64,000 bases of DNA, taken from Chloroherpetonaceae bacterium. Lineage in GTDB: Bacteria > Bacteroidota > Chlorobiia > Chlorobiales > Chloroherpetonaceae. The stretch spans positions 62,001 through 126,000 of the forward strand of contig JANQGG010000054.1 of the NCBI GenBank assembly GCA_028277445.1. Reading direction: 5' to 3'. Position 1 is the stretch's first letter. Each line of letters starts with the position of its first letter. Shown piece by piece: positions 27,649 through 37,619 of this stretch. Made by a program: the position numbers and the translations under genes. The notes below the pieces were generated by a model. That model was not told the origin of the DNA, did not search any database, and was given only the letters and a program-made list of their open reading frames with translations.

Positions 27649-28563
27649 ATGAATAACACTTTTTCGCCAATAGTTCTTTTTGTCTATAATCGCGCCTGGC
27701 ATACTCAACAGACAATTGAATCTTTACAAAAAAATGAACTCGCCACAAAAAGTCATCTGATTATTTATTCTGATGCACCAAAAGATTCCAGCCAACATGA
27801 ATTGGTCAATGAAGTACGAAAATATATTTATACTATTGATGGTTTTAAGGAAATTACCATTGTGGAGCGGGAAACCAATTTTGGATTAGCAAAATCTATT
27901 ATTGAAGGTGTTACTGAAGTTGTAAATAAATATGGAAAAATTATTGTTTTGGAAGATGATTTAGTAACCAGCCCTTTTTTCCTAAATTTTATGAATAATG
28001 CCCTAGATACTTATATAGATCAAAAGAAAGTATGGCACATCAGTGGTTGGAATTACCCCATTAATCCCGACGGATTAAGCGACACTTTTTTGTGGCGCAC
28101 GATGAATTGTTGGGGATGGGCCACATGGAGAGATCGATGGCAACATTATCAAAAAAACACGACCCAGTTGATATCCGAACTTACCAACAACGATATAAAA
28201 CGATTTAATCTTGATGGTAAAAACAATTTTTGGCGTCAGGTTTTGGATAACAAAAGCGGGAAGATCAACACTTGGGCAATTTTTTGGTATGCAACAATTT
28301 TTAAACAGGGAGGTCTTTGTTTAAATCCCACGGAAACTTATGTTCGTAATATCGGGCTCGATGATAGCGGAGAAAATTGTATCGATAATGATACTTTAAA
28401 TGCTAAAATGAGCCGAAAATCCAATGTATCCTTTGAAAACGAAGTCAATGAAAATCCTTTAGCAGTTCAAAGAATTAAAGCATTTTACACGAAAGAAAAT
28501 CAAAACCTATTTAAAAAAGGAATAAACAGGTTTAAACAATCGATAAAAAAGTACAAGAAGTGA
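27649..28563 (+). CDS. Glycosyltransferase (GT-A fold, GT2 or GNT-I-like)
   Basis: The 304-residue product from ATG 27649 (GTG 27646 is one codon earlier) has a GT-A fold: the N-terminal PIVLFVYNRAWHTQQTIESL, an acidic metal motif EDDL (in KIIVLEDDLVTSPFF, about 105-118), and aromatic MNCWGWATWRDRW. Similar proteins are annotated as glycosyltransferases in Bacteroidetes polysaccharide loci; donor and acceptor cannot be inferred. Its stop overlaps the next gene's GTG by four bases. Confidence 0.82.
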   Translation: MNNTFSPIVLFVYNRAWHTQQTIESLQKNELATKSHLIIYSDAPKDSSQHELVNEVRKYIYTIDGFKEITIVERETNFGLAKSIIEGVTEVVNKYGKIIVLEDDLVTSPFFLNFMNNALDTYIDQKKVWHISGWNYPINPDGLSDTFLWRTMNCWGWATWRDRWQHYQKNTTQLISELTNNDIKRFNLDGKNNFWRQVLDNKSGKINTWAIFWYATIFKQGGLCLNPTETYVRNIGLDDSGENCIDNDTLNAKMSRKSNVSFENEVNENPLAVQRIKAFYTKENQNLFKKGINRFKQSIKKYKK

Positions 28564-29801
28564 AAGTTCTTCATATTAACATTTCGGATGTGAAGGGCGG
28601 CGCTTCCAAAGCAGCTTACAGACTTCATCACGCATTATTAAATGAAGATATTCAAAGTAAGCTATTTGTTCAGCATCAAACAAAAAATGAGCCCGACATT
28701 TTTGGCTCAAACTCCAAAGCTTTGAAAGCTTTTGGTCAATTAAGACCCGTGTTAGATCAACTTCCAATTCATTTCTTCAACTACAAACCAAAAACATATT
28801 TTAACCTTTCGTGGTTACCTTTTGGTTTGGTTCCTCAAACAATTAAAGATATTAACCCCGACATTGTCCATTTCCACTGGGTTTGCGGTGGCATGATGAG
28901 CCTTAACGATTTTACAAAAATCGAAGCGCCAATGGTTTGGAGCATGCACGACAACTGGGCGTTTACAGGCGGATGCAATATTAAATGGGATTGTGAAGCA
29001 TATAAAACACAATGTGGTAATTGCCCGATTTTAAACTCAAAAAAAAACCAAGATTTAAGTACATGGGTATTTAAAAGGAAACAAAAGGTGTTTTCAAAAC
29101 TGGAAAACCTCAATATTGTTGGTGTAAGCCGATGGATGGAGGACTGTGTTAGAGAGAGTGCATTATTGAGGGATAAATTTGTTACGCTCCTACCAAACCC
29201 AATCAATACTTCAGTATTTAAATACCATTCAAAAGAAATGGCGAGAGAGCAATGGGGATTTCATCAACAAAAGAAATTAATTTTATTTGGTGCGGTAAGC
29301 GCAACAAGCGACCCTAATAAAGGCTACAAAGAGATTTTAGAAGCACTAACTGCTCTTCCAAAGGATGATGTTGAACTGATTGTTTTTGGAAGCAGCCAGC
29401 CTAAAAATGCAATAGATTTTGGCATTAACACGCATTATATGGGGCATATCAATGACGATAAAAGTTTAGTGAGTTTGTACAATGCTGCGGATGTAATGGT
29501 GGTTCCCTCATTGCAAGAAGCATTTGGCCAAACAGCATGTGAAGCAATGTCGTGTGCAACCCCTGTTGTTGCGTTTGCCACAACGGGTTTATTGGATATT
29601 GTTGATCACAAAGTCAATGGATACCTCGCAAAAGCTTTTGATACCAAAGATTTGGCTAATGGGATAGAGTGGGCACTAAACGCATCAAACTATGATGAGC
29701 TTTGCCAAAACGCAAGGGAAAAGGTAGTGAATAGCTTTGATAGCAAACTCGTTGCAAAAAAATATATTGCTTTGTATGAAAAAATTTTAAATGACGTTTA
29801 A
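28560..29801 (+). CDS. Glycosyltransferase family 4
   Basis: This 413-residue GT-B enzyme has an N-terminal acceptor domain (ISDVKGGASKAAYRLHHAL) and the C-terminal GT4 donor domain, with the E-x7-E element in EAFGQTACEAMSC (about 328-341) and LFGAVSATSDPNKGY. It transfers a nucleotide-sugar residue in surface-glycan synthesis. The start is GTG at 28560, overlapping the previous stop (GTGA). It ends the plus-strand arm of the cluster; its stop overlaps that of the convergent ruvX gene by four bases. Confidence 0.92.
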   Translation: MKVLHINISDVKGGASKAAYRLHHALLNEDIQSKLFVQHQTKNEPDIFGSNSKALKAFGQLRPVLDQLPIHFFNYKPKTYFNLSWLPFGLVPQTIKDINPDIVHFHWVCGGMMSLNDFTKIEAPMVWSMHDNWAFTGGCNIKWDCEAYKTQCGNCPILNSKKNQDLSTWVFKRKQKVFSKLENLNIVGVSRWMEDCVRESALLRDKFVTLLPNPINTSVFKYHSKEMAREQWGFHQQKKLILFGAVSATSDPNKGYKEILEALTALPKDDVELIVFGSSQPKNAIDFGINTHYMGHINDDKSLVSLYNAADVMVVPSLQEAFGQTACEAMSCATPVVAFATTGLLDIVDHKVNGYLAKAFDTKDLANGIEWALNASNYDELCQNAREKVVNSFDSKLVAKKYIALYEKILNDV

Positions 29802-30229
29802 GAACGATTTTGCAAATAATCTTCTAAAAGCATCGCCGCTACGGCTTTATCCAGCCTGCCTTTTTTGCCACGTTTTTTTTTAGATACACCTATCGTCTTT
29901 AATAATGACGATGCCGATTTTGAGCTTCCGAATTCATCAACAAATTCAATAGAAATATTGTCAACCTCATTTTTTAAACGTTGAGCAAATTGTTTGGTGA
30001 CGTCCGTCATACGATTGCTTGATCCGTCAGAATTGGTTGGGAGACCTAAAAGAATCTTTTCAATCTTATCCTGTTGTTGAATAGAATGTATTTGGTGAAC
30101 CAGTTCGGTTTCGTTAAATGTACCTATGGTTTGCGCAAAAAGACACAATGGATCGCTCATAGCGAGCCCAATGCGTTTTGTTCCATAATCAATAGCAAGA
30201 ATTCTGGGTTTGATATTGCCAGATGACAT
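29798..30229 (-). CDS. ruvX: RuvX/YqgF-family Holliday junction resolvase-like nuclease
   Basis: The preferred start is ATG 30229, giving about 143 residues beginning MSSGNIKPRILAIDYGTKRIG, where the RNase H-like catalytic Asp lies. A longer frame to 30370 would run into the HU gene. Further family elements are LLGLPTNSDGSSN and FVDEFGSS, and a basic C-terminus. Members are linked to Holliday-junction or rRNA processing. It is convergent with the GT4 gene and lies 10 bp downstream of the HU/IHF gene on the same strand. Confidence 0.9.
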   Translation of the reverse strand: MSSGNIKPRILAIDYGTKRIGLAMSDPLCLFAQTIGTFNETELVHQIHSIQQQDKIEKILLGLPTNSDGSSNRMTDVTKQFAQRLKNEVDNISIEFVDEFGSSKSASSLLKTIGVSKKKRGKKGRLDKAVAAMLLEDYLQNRS

Positions 30230-30239
30230 ACTAAGTGGT

Positions 30240-30593
30240 TTAGCTATCGATTTGTGTATCCTTATGCAACGCTCGTTTAATGAGTTTGCTCGGTCTAAAA
30301 TGCACTTTTCTGCGTCTGCCGTCGTATTTAATCGTTTCACCTGTTCTGGGATCACGAACAGTAGCTTCATTTTTCATAAATTTCACTTCAAATACACCAA
30401 GCCCTCTAAGTTCTAAACGAACTTCTTCTTCAGCTGAACGCAGCATTTTTGATAAAGAGTCGATTGTGATATCAACCATTTCGGATACAGCGGTTTCACT
30501 TTTTTGAGATCGTTTAGCAACCATTTTAATTAAATCCCTACGTGTTTGGGTATGGGCAATTTTACGCGAGTTGTGGGTTTTGTATAAAGTCAT
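30240..30593 (-). CDS. HU/IHF-family DNA-binding protein
   Basis: The 117-residue protein carries the HU/IHF fold: the helical dimerisation region (DLIKMVAKRSQKSETAVSEM) and the beta-arm segment RDPRTGETIKYDGRRRKVHF, where HU normally has RNPxTG. It has an extra basic N-terminal 20 residues and a short polar tail. These proteins bend and compact DNA. The upstream region holds the candidate small RNA at 30699-30839, which appears to terminate before this gene. Confidence 0.92.
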   Translation of the reverse strand: MTLYKTHNSRKIAHTQTRRDLIKMVAKRSQKSETAVSEMVDITIDSLSKMLRSAEEEVRLELRGLGVFEVKFMKNEATVRDPRTGETIKYDGRRRKVHFRPSKLIKRALHKDTQIDS

Positions 30594-30698
30594 AGGAGTG
30601 TTGGGAATTCATGTTAAATCTTAGGGTAAACTATAAATAAAAAAAGAACTGGCTTAAAAAGCAATCTCTTCAATTTAACATAACACTTTTTTTGATAT

Positions 30699-30839
30699 AA
30701 AAAAGGGCCACATGAATTTTCTCGGGAATCAAGGCTGCTGCACCCTCGACTCAACCTATCAAAACTCAGGTGGCCACAATTAAAAAACTAAACCTAAAAC
30801 TTTAGATCAATATACGCGACGCATCAAATAAAGGATGTT
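30699..30839 (-). ncRNA. Candidate structured small RNA
   Basis: On the minus strand GGCCAC (30775-30770) pairs with GTGGCC (30711-30706); the helix continues with TGAGTTTT (30768-30761) against AAAATTCA (30720-30713), giving 14 pairs around one C-U mismatch. The apical part can form AGGTTG/CAGCCT. The helix is followed directly by six T residues, a Rho-independent end. A promoter-like pair TTGTTG-N17-TATAAT (30874-30846) predicts a start near 30839 and a transcript of about 140 nt. There is no ORF. I could not match it to SRP, 6S, tmRNA or a known riboswitch. Confidence 0.5.
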
Positions 30840-30845
30840 TAAACC

Positions 30846-30874
30846 ATTATATGCTGTGATGTTTATCACAACAA
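30846..30874 (-). promoter_or_regulatory. Promoter-like sequence for the candidate small RNA
   Basis: Minus strand: TTGTTG (30874-30869), a 17-bp spacer, and a perfect TATAAT (30851-30846). The CRP-type palindrome at 30855-30870 sits inside this spacer and touches the -35 box, so a bound regulator would be expected to block it. Confidence 0.5.
30855..30870. promoter_or_regulatory. Perfect CRP-type palindrome in the bioY/small-RNA region
   Basis: TGTGATGTTTATCACA has perfect TGTGAT and ATCACA arms with four bases between, identical to the E. coli CRP core TGTGA-N6-TCACA. It is centred about 100 bp before the predicted bioY start point and inside the core promoter of the minus-strand RNA. The window's CRP-family protein (2938) has matching recognition residues. 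Confidence 0.6.
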
Positions 30875-30923
30875 GAGGTCATAGGGGGCAACTTCATCCC
30901 CGAAAATTCCATTACAGGATTCA

Positions 30924-30955
30924 TTTTGAATGAATATGCGCTTTGTTTATCTTTG
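30924..30955 (+). promoter_or_regulatory. Bacteroidetes-type promoter for bioY
   Basis: TTTTG (30924-30928), a 19-bp spacer and TATCTTTG (30948-30955) match the Bacteroidetes primary-sigma consensus TTTG-N19-21-TAnnTTTG. The predicted start point is about 33 bp before the bioY ATG. Confidence 0.5.
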
Positions 30956-30994
30956 ATCTCATTCAAGGATTTTTTTTAACTAGATTGAGTTACC

Positions 30995-31531
30995 ATGCAA
31001 TTAGCATTTTCAAAAATCAAATTCAATGCCAACGTACTACGTATAACCAAGCTTGCATTATTTGCAGGGTTAACCGCTGTTGGCGCTGCGATTGAAATTC
31101 CGTTTTGGCCGGTTCCGATCACAATGCAAACATTAGCTGTGATGCTTGCTGGTCTTTATTTGGGCGCAAAAGATGGCGCTTTGAGTCAAATTGTTTATTT
31201 GTCCGCAGGTTTGGTACTACCGGTTTTTTCCGGCGCGGGTTTTGGGCTGGCTTCACTTTTAGGCCCAACCGGAGGTTATCTATTGATGTTCCCGGTTTTG
31301 GCGTTTTCAACAGGATTGCTTTTCAGATCATACGCAAAGACAATAACAAAATTTATAGGGCTCAATCTTATTAATGCAGCGTTTCTTTTAATAGGAAGCC
31401 TGTGGTTGATTGTTGTTCTTCAGGCATCGTTTTATCAAGCAATTGTTCAAGGCGCTCTTTTATTTATGCTTGGCGATGCATTAAAAGTAGGGACAGTTGT
31501 TTTACTCGGTTCGCTAAAAACTATGAAATAA
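30995..31531 (+). CDS. bioY: Biotin transporter BioY (ECF S component)
   Basis: This 178-residue membrane protein has five to six helices and the BioY signatures FWPVPITMQTLAVMLAGLYLG and GPTGGYLLMFP. BioY binds biotin in the membrane and works alone or with the ECF module. The ATPase and EcfT genes are not in this window. The gene is monocistronic: it has its own Bacteroidetes-type promoter (30924-30955) and is closed by a terminator at 31558. No BirA operator was recognised; a CRP-type site lies upstream. Confidence 0.93.
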   Translation: MQLAFSKIKFNANVLRITKLALFAGLTAVGAAIEIPFWPVPITMQTLAVMLAGLYLGAKDGALSQIVYLSAGLVLPVFSGAGFGLASLLGPTGGYLLMFPVLAFSTGLLFRSYAKTITKFIGLNLINAAFLLIGSLWLIVVLQASFYQAIVQGALLFMLGDALKVGTVVLLGSLKTMK

Positions 31532-31557
31532 CCGCAAATATTGCATTTTCAGTTTCA

Positions 31558-31581
31558 GGGCACAATTTAGTGCCCTTTTTT
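31558..31581 (+). terminator. Terminator after bioY
   Basis: GGGCAC and GTGCCC form a six-bp stem around AATTTA, followed by TTTTTT. Its last base reaches the stop codon of the convergent aminotransferase gene. Confidence 0.88.
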
Positions 31582-32695
31582 ATGCCCTTCCAACACATTC
31601 TACAATTTTTTCAGAAACGTATTGAACTTGCGATTCGGTAAGTTCGGTATGCATTGGTAAAGATAGCACGCGTTTTGCTATTTGCTCTGCTATGGGTAGT
31701 GATCCTTCAGGGTAGTTTTTATCTTTAAATGCAGGTTGTAAATGCGTTGGAACGGGGTAATGCACGGCGCTTGGCACACCATGCTTTTTTAATGCTTCTT
31801 GCAGGTTGTCTCGCATACCATCTTCGGGAAGTACGATAGTGTATTGATGAAAAATATGTGTGCTATTTGGCTCACGATACGGTACTTTTACATTAGCGCT
31901 TGCTAAATACCGATCATACCAATTGGCCGCATTTAACCGAGCTTGATTAAATTCACTCAAATGTGGGAGTTTGGCTTTTAAAACTGCTGCCTGCAGTGCA
32001 TCCAGACGAGAGTTCAGACCTAAGAACTCGTGGTGATATCGCAATTTTGAGCCATGCTGCGAAATCATCCGAAGCTTATCTGCCAGGGCATCATCATCGG
32101 TAAAAATGCCACCTGCGTCACCGAAAGCTCCCAAGTTTTTGGCCGGAAAAAAACTTGTAGCGCTAACTTTACCAAATGTACCTAATGGCTTATCATTATA
32201 TGTAGCGCCAAACGCCTGAGCGTTATCCTCCAAAATATCAATGTTGTATTTTGAAGCGATCTCAACGATTTCAGGAAGTTTATACCCTTGGCCATAAAGA
32301 TGAACCGGTAAAATCACTTTTGTTTTTTCCGAAATAACATCAGTTAAAAAAGCGGGTTCCAGATTAAAGGTCTGGGGATCAATATCAACGTAACGAGGTT
32401 TTGCTCCAACAAATAAAATGGCTTCAATGGTTGCTGCAAATGTAAATGGCGAGGTGATCACCTCATCGCCAGGTTTAACACCTAATGCCATTAAACCAAC
32501 AATTAAGCCATCGGTTCCACTAGCGCATCCAATGGCATGCTTAACAGATAAAAATTCCGCTAGATTTTTTTCAAGTTCCTGAACGATTGGTCCGTTGATA
32601 AAGTATGATGTTGAAAGCACATGCTCCATTTCAGCATCAATTTCCGGTTTTAATTTTTTATGAAGGGAAACAAGATCAACTAATTGAATATTCAT
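31580..32695 (-). CDS. DegT/DnrJ/EryC1-family sugar aminotransferase
   Basis: This 371-residue PLP enzyme of the sugar-aminotransferase family has the pattern FINGPIVQELEKNLAEFL, the cofactor region GCASGTDGLI, DILEDNAQAFGA, and the PLP-binding lysine in FFPAKNLGAFGDAG. These enzymes put an amino group on nucleotide-linked keto-sugars for O-antigen or capsule. It starts the minus-strand arm of the glycan cluster when read in map order and follows the GT4 gene in transcription (24-bp gap). Confidence 0.92.
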   Translation of the reverse strand: MNIQLVDLVSLHKKLKPEIDAEMEHVLSTSYFINGPIVQELEKNLAEFLSVKHAIGCASGTDGLIVGLMALGVKPGDEVITSPFTFAATIEAILFVGAKPRYVDIDPQTFNLEPAFLTDVISEKTKVILPVHLYGQGYKLPEIVEIASKYNIDILEDNAQAFGATYNDKPLGTFGKVSATSFFPAKNLGAFGDAGGIFTDDDALADKLRMISQHGSKLRYHHEFLGLNSRLDALQAAVLKAKLPHLSEFNQARLNAANWYDRYLASANVKVPYREPNSTHIFHQYTIVLPEDGMRDNLQEALKKHGVPSAVHYPVPTHLQPAFKDKNYPEGSLPIAEQIAKRVLSLPMHTELTESQVQYVSEKIVECVGRA

Positions 32696-32719
32696 GAGAT
32701 AAGTTTTTACTGGTGATAA

Positions 32720-34009
32720 TTAATCCAGAGGTGAAAGCTCCTCAAATTCTTTAACCAATAGTCCAGTGAGTTTATATTTGTTGTGCGTTTCAACAAATGC
32801 ATCATCAGGAATTGGTAACTGATTATTTTTCCATAAGTCAAAAATGTAAAGAATTTTTTCGCCAATATCTTGGGTTCTATCTGGGTTTGCAACAATGCCA
32901 TTGGCATTTAAGATCAAATTTTTAGATGCCCCGTCAGGTACAATGCCAAAAATTGTTTTTTTGCAGCCCAGATACTCATAGAGTTTACCTAAAGATACAA
33001 GTTCATTGTTTTTTATATGACCTAAAATAGCCCAAAGGACATCGGCTTTTAAATTTTCCTGAACGGCTTCCTGATGGTTTTTATACCCTTTAATGACCAT
33101 GTAATCACGCAAGCCCATCTTCTCGGATAGCTTTTCAAAATCTTTTTGAAAAAGGCCAACAAAGCGCAGATCAATTTTGTCTTTTAATGATGGTTCTTTG
33201 TCGAACGCATATAGCAATCCCTTGAAAAAAGGTTTTGGTGAGCGATCATCACAAAATAGCCCCGAATAAACAAAACGAAGCTTTTTATCGCCCCGAGAAT
33301 CAGGAGCAGCTTTTTGCACATCTTCCTCATCAAATCCATGCGGAATAATGCTAATATCCTGATGGGTTAAGCGATCAAAATACTTGGTGATCAGGTGTTC
33401 TTTTAGCTCGCGATTTGCCGTAATGATTTTATCGGAGGCACGAATAACTTTTTCCTCATAAAATTTATGACGGCGCTTATGAACCATTGTTGGATAAAAG
33501 TGATTGGGATGTTGCACCCATGGGTCGCGAAAGTCCAATATCGTTGGCGTATGGTAAATCTCTCGTAATGCGGTAGCTAAAAGTAGTGAACTAAATGGCG
33601 GAGCTGTTGAAAAAATAACTTTTATATCGGGATGTTTTTGATAGATCTCTTTAGAAAGTGATAAGGCTTCTTTTAACCAGGTTATTTTGTTATCAGGGAT
33701 AAAAAAGGTTTGATTGAATTTATTGATGAGTTGCCTTAGCCATTCCGGACGAAGGGATGTTTTTTTTATGGATTGCTTTGAACCGGTCGCTGAACGATTT
33801 TTTTTTCCTGTTCGATAGATTGTGATATTGGGCTGCTTTAATTCTTCCAAAAGCAGCTCATCATAGGCGCTGTAAGTTTTTGGCGTGTGAGTAAGGATAA
33901 TCGGATGCCAGCCATATTGAGGTAAATATTTGACAAACTTAGCCGTTCGTTGAACACCCGAAATTCCCATGGGAGGGAAAAAGTATGCTATGATAAGGGC
34001 TTTATTCAA
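32720..34009 (-). CDS. Glycosyltransferase family 4 (GT-B)
   Basis: This 429-residue enzyme opens with IAYFFPPMGISGVQRTAKFV, the acceptor-domain glycine loop of this GT4 subgroup, followed by the FDEEDV linker and a C-terminal donor domain with KLYEYLGCKK (GT4 position of the conserved Glu). The start appears to be TTG at 34009, with AGGAA just upstream. It lies between the DegT aminotransferase and, after a 194-bp gap, a GT2 gene. Donor and acceptor sugars are not inferable. Confidence 0.88.
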   Translation of the reverse strand: MNKALIIAYFFPPMGISGVQRTAKFVKYLPQYGWHPIILTHTPKTYSAYDELLLEELKQPNITIYRTGKKNRSATGSKQSIKKTSLRPEWLRQLINKFNQTFFIPDNKITWLKEALSLSKEIYQKHPDIKVIFSTAPPFSSLLLATALREIYHTPTILDFRDPWVQHPNHFYPTMVHKRRHKFYEEKVIRASDKIITANRELKEHLITKYFDRLTHQDISIIPHGFDEEDVQKAAPDSRGDKKLRFVYSGLFCDDRSPKPFFKGLLYAFDKEPSLKDKIDLRFVGLFQKDFEKLSEKMGLRDYMVIKGYKNHQEAVQENLKADVLWAILGHIKNNELVSLGKLYEYLGCKKTIFGIVPDGASKNLILNANGIVANPDRTQDIGEKILYIFDLWKNNQLPIPDDAFVETHNKYKLTGLLVKEFEELSPLD

Positions 34010-34203
34010 GTTCCTGGTTTTTGTTTGAATCTGTTCGGTGTTAAAATCGTTCTATTTTTTTGCATCAACAAATGGCAACCTTAACGATTAAGAGTCTTTT
34101 TGCACCAATTGATTTTTTCACTAAAAAATACGCGGAAAATATAAAAAATTGATAAAATCAGTGATATAATCTTCAATCCTCCCGAATTTGATTGTGCTAA
34201 TCA

Positions 34204-34944
34204 TTAAACCCATCCATTTGTAAGTTTAAATTTGGCCATTCGAAATGCATTCCTGATATGCGTGGCAATGGTTTGGAGAAGGCCGTAGTTTTTTCTCATA
34301 ATTTTAAATCGTTCGATCAGACTTGCGCGTAAATGTTGTTTTGAAATACCCCCGTCCAAAAACTGTATTAATACTTGATGAGTGTTATGAATGGCGTTGG
34401 CGTTTTTTAAAATGTTAATGCACCAATCATAATCGCTGGTGAATTTATACGTTAAATTATACTCGGGGGTTAAGCGACGGGCAGGGATAAAGGCTTGGTG
34501 AGCAACCAACATTCCATGTTTAAACGATTGCCAGGTGAGCTCGTTAGGCGGTCTATGCCGTCGTTTGCCTTTTACATGACCATCATCATCCACGATAATC
34601 GTATCGCCATAGAGGACATCTACTGGATATTTAACACTCGAAAACATTTGCGTAACGGTGGCGCTATTCAAGAATATGTCACCGGAATTTAAGAAGCAGA
34701 TATAGTCGCCAGAGGCTTTTTTTAAGCCTTTGTTCATGGCATCATACAATCCTTTGTCGGGCTCGCTTACCCAGTAATCAATTTGGGTTTGATATCTCTT
34801 GATTGTTTCAACAGTTCCATCCGTAGATGCGCCATCGATGACGATATATTCAATCTTCTCATAGGTTTGACTTAAGACGGATTGAATTGTTTTTTCTATG
34901 TGGCTGGCGGCGTTTCTTACAACCGTGATTACCGAAAGTATCAT
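34204..34944 (-). CDS. Glycosyltransferase family 2
   Basis: The 246-residue protein is a GT-A inverting enzyme: SVITVVRNAASHIEKTIQSV, the nucleotide-binding VIDGASTDGTVE, and the metal site region CFLNSGDIF (about 85-95, with D in place of the usual DxD first residue, as in this subgroup). It ends with a basic region that may contact membrane. It lies 16 bp downstream of the GT4 gene at 34961-36109 and is probably transcribed with it. Confidence 0.92.
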   Translation of the reverse strand: MILSVITVVRNAASHIEKTIQSVLSQTYEKIEYIVIDGASTDGTVETIKRYQTQIDYWVSEPDKGLYDAMNKGLKKASGDYICFLNSGDIFLNSATVTQMFSSVKYPVDVLYGDTIIVDDDGHVKGKRRHRPPNELTWQSFKHGMLVAHQAFIPARRLTPEYNLTYKFTSDYDWCINILKNANAIHNTHQVLIQFLDGGISKQHLRASLIERFKIMRKNYGLLQTIATHIRNAFRMAKFKLTNGWV

Positions 34945-34960
34945 ATATCGAGTTTATGAA

Positions 34961-36109
34961 CTATCTGGTTAATTCGTCGAACAGTTCTTCAAGCGTTTCT
35001 GAAAAGTGCGACCAGGAATATTTTTTCTTTTCGTTTTCTATCTCAGTTCTACAAGCCATCGGATCAAAAGCAGTAAAGAATTTTACAACTGACTCCGAAA
35101 TGGCTTCCGGTGTGCAACCTTTAACCAAGTACCCTGTTTTTCCATGGATTATCATTTCCGATAAGCCACCCACTTCTGTTGCAATAACCGGTTTATTAAA
35201 GTGATAAGCAATTTGAACAATACCGGATTGTGTCGCTTGTTTATATGGGAGCAGAACACAGTCGGCAGCGCAAAAAAACTTAGCAACCTCTTGATTTGGA
35301 ATATAAGATGTGTGCATCATGAGATAAGGCTCAAGATTCAATGATGAAATTAACTCTGTATAGGTCTTTTCATTACTATAAAATTCACCGGCAATAACAA
35401 ACATTGTGTTTGGGCGTTCATCTACAATAGAAGGAATGGCTTTGAGTAAAATATCCAATCCTTTATAGTCTCGAATATATCCGAAAAACAATACTACATT
35501 GGCATCTTGGGTTAAGTCAAGTTTTTTCCTGGCTTCTTCTTTTGAAACAGGTTTTCCGAAAATGTTATAAACCGGATGAGGCGCCTTTTTTAGAACAGCG
35601 TTTGGGAGATAATGTTTAAGATCGGATTCAACGGTGGAAGACATGGTCATATACCCATCAACACGTCGTGTAGCAAGCCAAAGCAGAACTTTGTTGCCCG
35701 GTCGTTTTTCATGCGGATGGAAATTATCGACGATGTAGATAACTTTGGTTTTTCGAAACAAAGTGGCAATAAATGAAATGACAAAATATGCCGGCGCAAA
35801 AAAGCTAATCCAATAACGAAATAGAATGATCTCTGGGTTTGAAGCGCGGACTTTCAGAGCAGTTTTAATCCATGAAAATGGATTTATGGAATCCAAAACG
35901 CGTTTGGCATTAATATCATAGACATCATTGTAGGTTTTATCCTGCTCTTCCTGCGACTTTCCAGGGAAGAGTAACTTTGGGTATTGCCGGATAAAATTAA
36001 TGGCTTCAAGCTTGTGGCTGCGAGCTCTGAGCTCATTAAATAATAGCGCATTAAAATGGGCGATTCCGCCTCTGTAGGGATAAAATGTGCTGATGAAGGA
36101 GATCTTCAC
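34961..36109 (-). CDS. Glycosyltransferase family 4
   Basis: This 382-residue GT-B enzyme has N-terminal FISTFYPYRGGIAHFNALLF and a C-terminal donor domain with VLFFGYIRDYKGLDILLKA, LLPYKQATQSGIVQIAYHF and NKPVIATEVGGLSEMI, the GT4 nucleotide-sugar elements. A hydrophobic stretch near residues 105-125 may attach it to the membrane. The start is GTG at 36109. It is the first gene of the minus-strand glycosyltransferase set; a 113-bp gap separates it from ptsH upstream. Confidence 0.92.
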   Translation of the reverse strand: MKISFISTFYPYRGGIAHFNALLFNELRARSHKLEAINFIRQYPKLLFPGKSQEEQDKTYNDVYDINAKRVLDSINPFSWIKTALKVRASNPEIILFRYWISFFAPAYFVISFIATLFRKTKVIYIVDNFHPHEKRPGNKVLLWLATRRVDGYMTMSSTVESDLKHYLPNAVLKKAPHPVYNIFGKPVSKEEARKKLDLTQDANVVLFFGYIRDYKGLDILLKAIPSIVDERPNTMFVIAGEFYSNEKTYTELISSLNLEPYLMMHTSYIPNQEVAKFFCAADCVLLPYKQATQSGIVQIAYHFNKPVIATEVGGLSEMIIHGKTGYLVKGCTPEAISESVVKFFTAFDPMACRTEIENEKKKYSWSHFSETLEELFDELTR

Positions 36110-36222
36110 AAAATTGCAATGCTCAGTTTGTTGATGGACAATAAAATGATGCAGATCGTAAGGAAAACAGGACTTCTTGATTGAATATAAAATGAATAAA
36201 AGTAATGAAGCATAGCCTAATC

Positions 36223-37499
<1,277 letters not shown>

Positions 37500-37619
37500 T
37501 CACTTTTAAAATCCCAAATATAAGGAAATTTAGAAAAAGAGTCCTAAACTATAGGCGCTAAGCGGTTTATAATTCGTTTAGCGAGAAATTCACTTAAAAT
37601 TTTAGATCCATCAGGAACT

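Noticed and set aside
30230-30370. N-terminal extension of ruvX
   Set aside because: It overlaps the HU gene and contains no family sequence; ATG 30229 fits the RNase H-like start.
30699-30780. Small SRP (4.5S) RNA
   Set aside because: The minus strand has AGCAGCC, as in the SRP RNA core, at the right distance from GGTT. The invariant GGAA-type tetraloop and the 5' side of the symmetric loop are absent, so I do not call it.
30699-30994. Riboswitch for bioY
   Set aside because: The T run that follows the helix is on the minus strand, not the bioY strand, and no known aptamer motif was seen.
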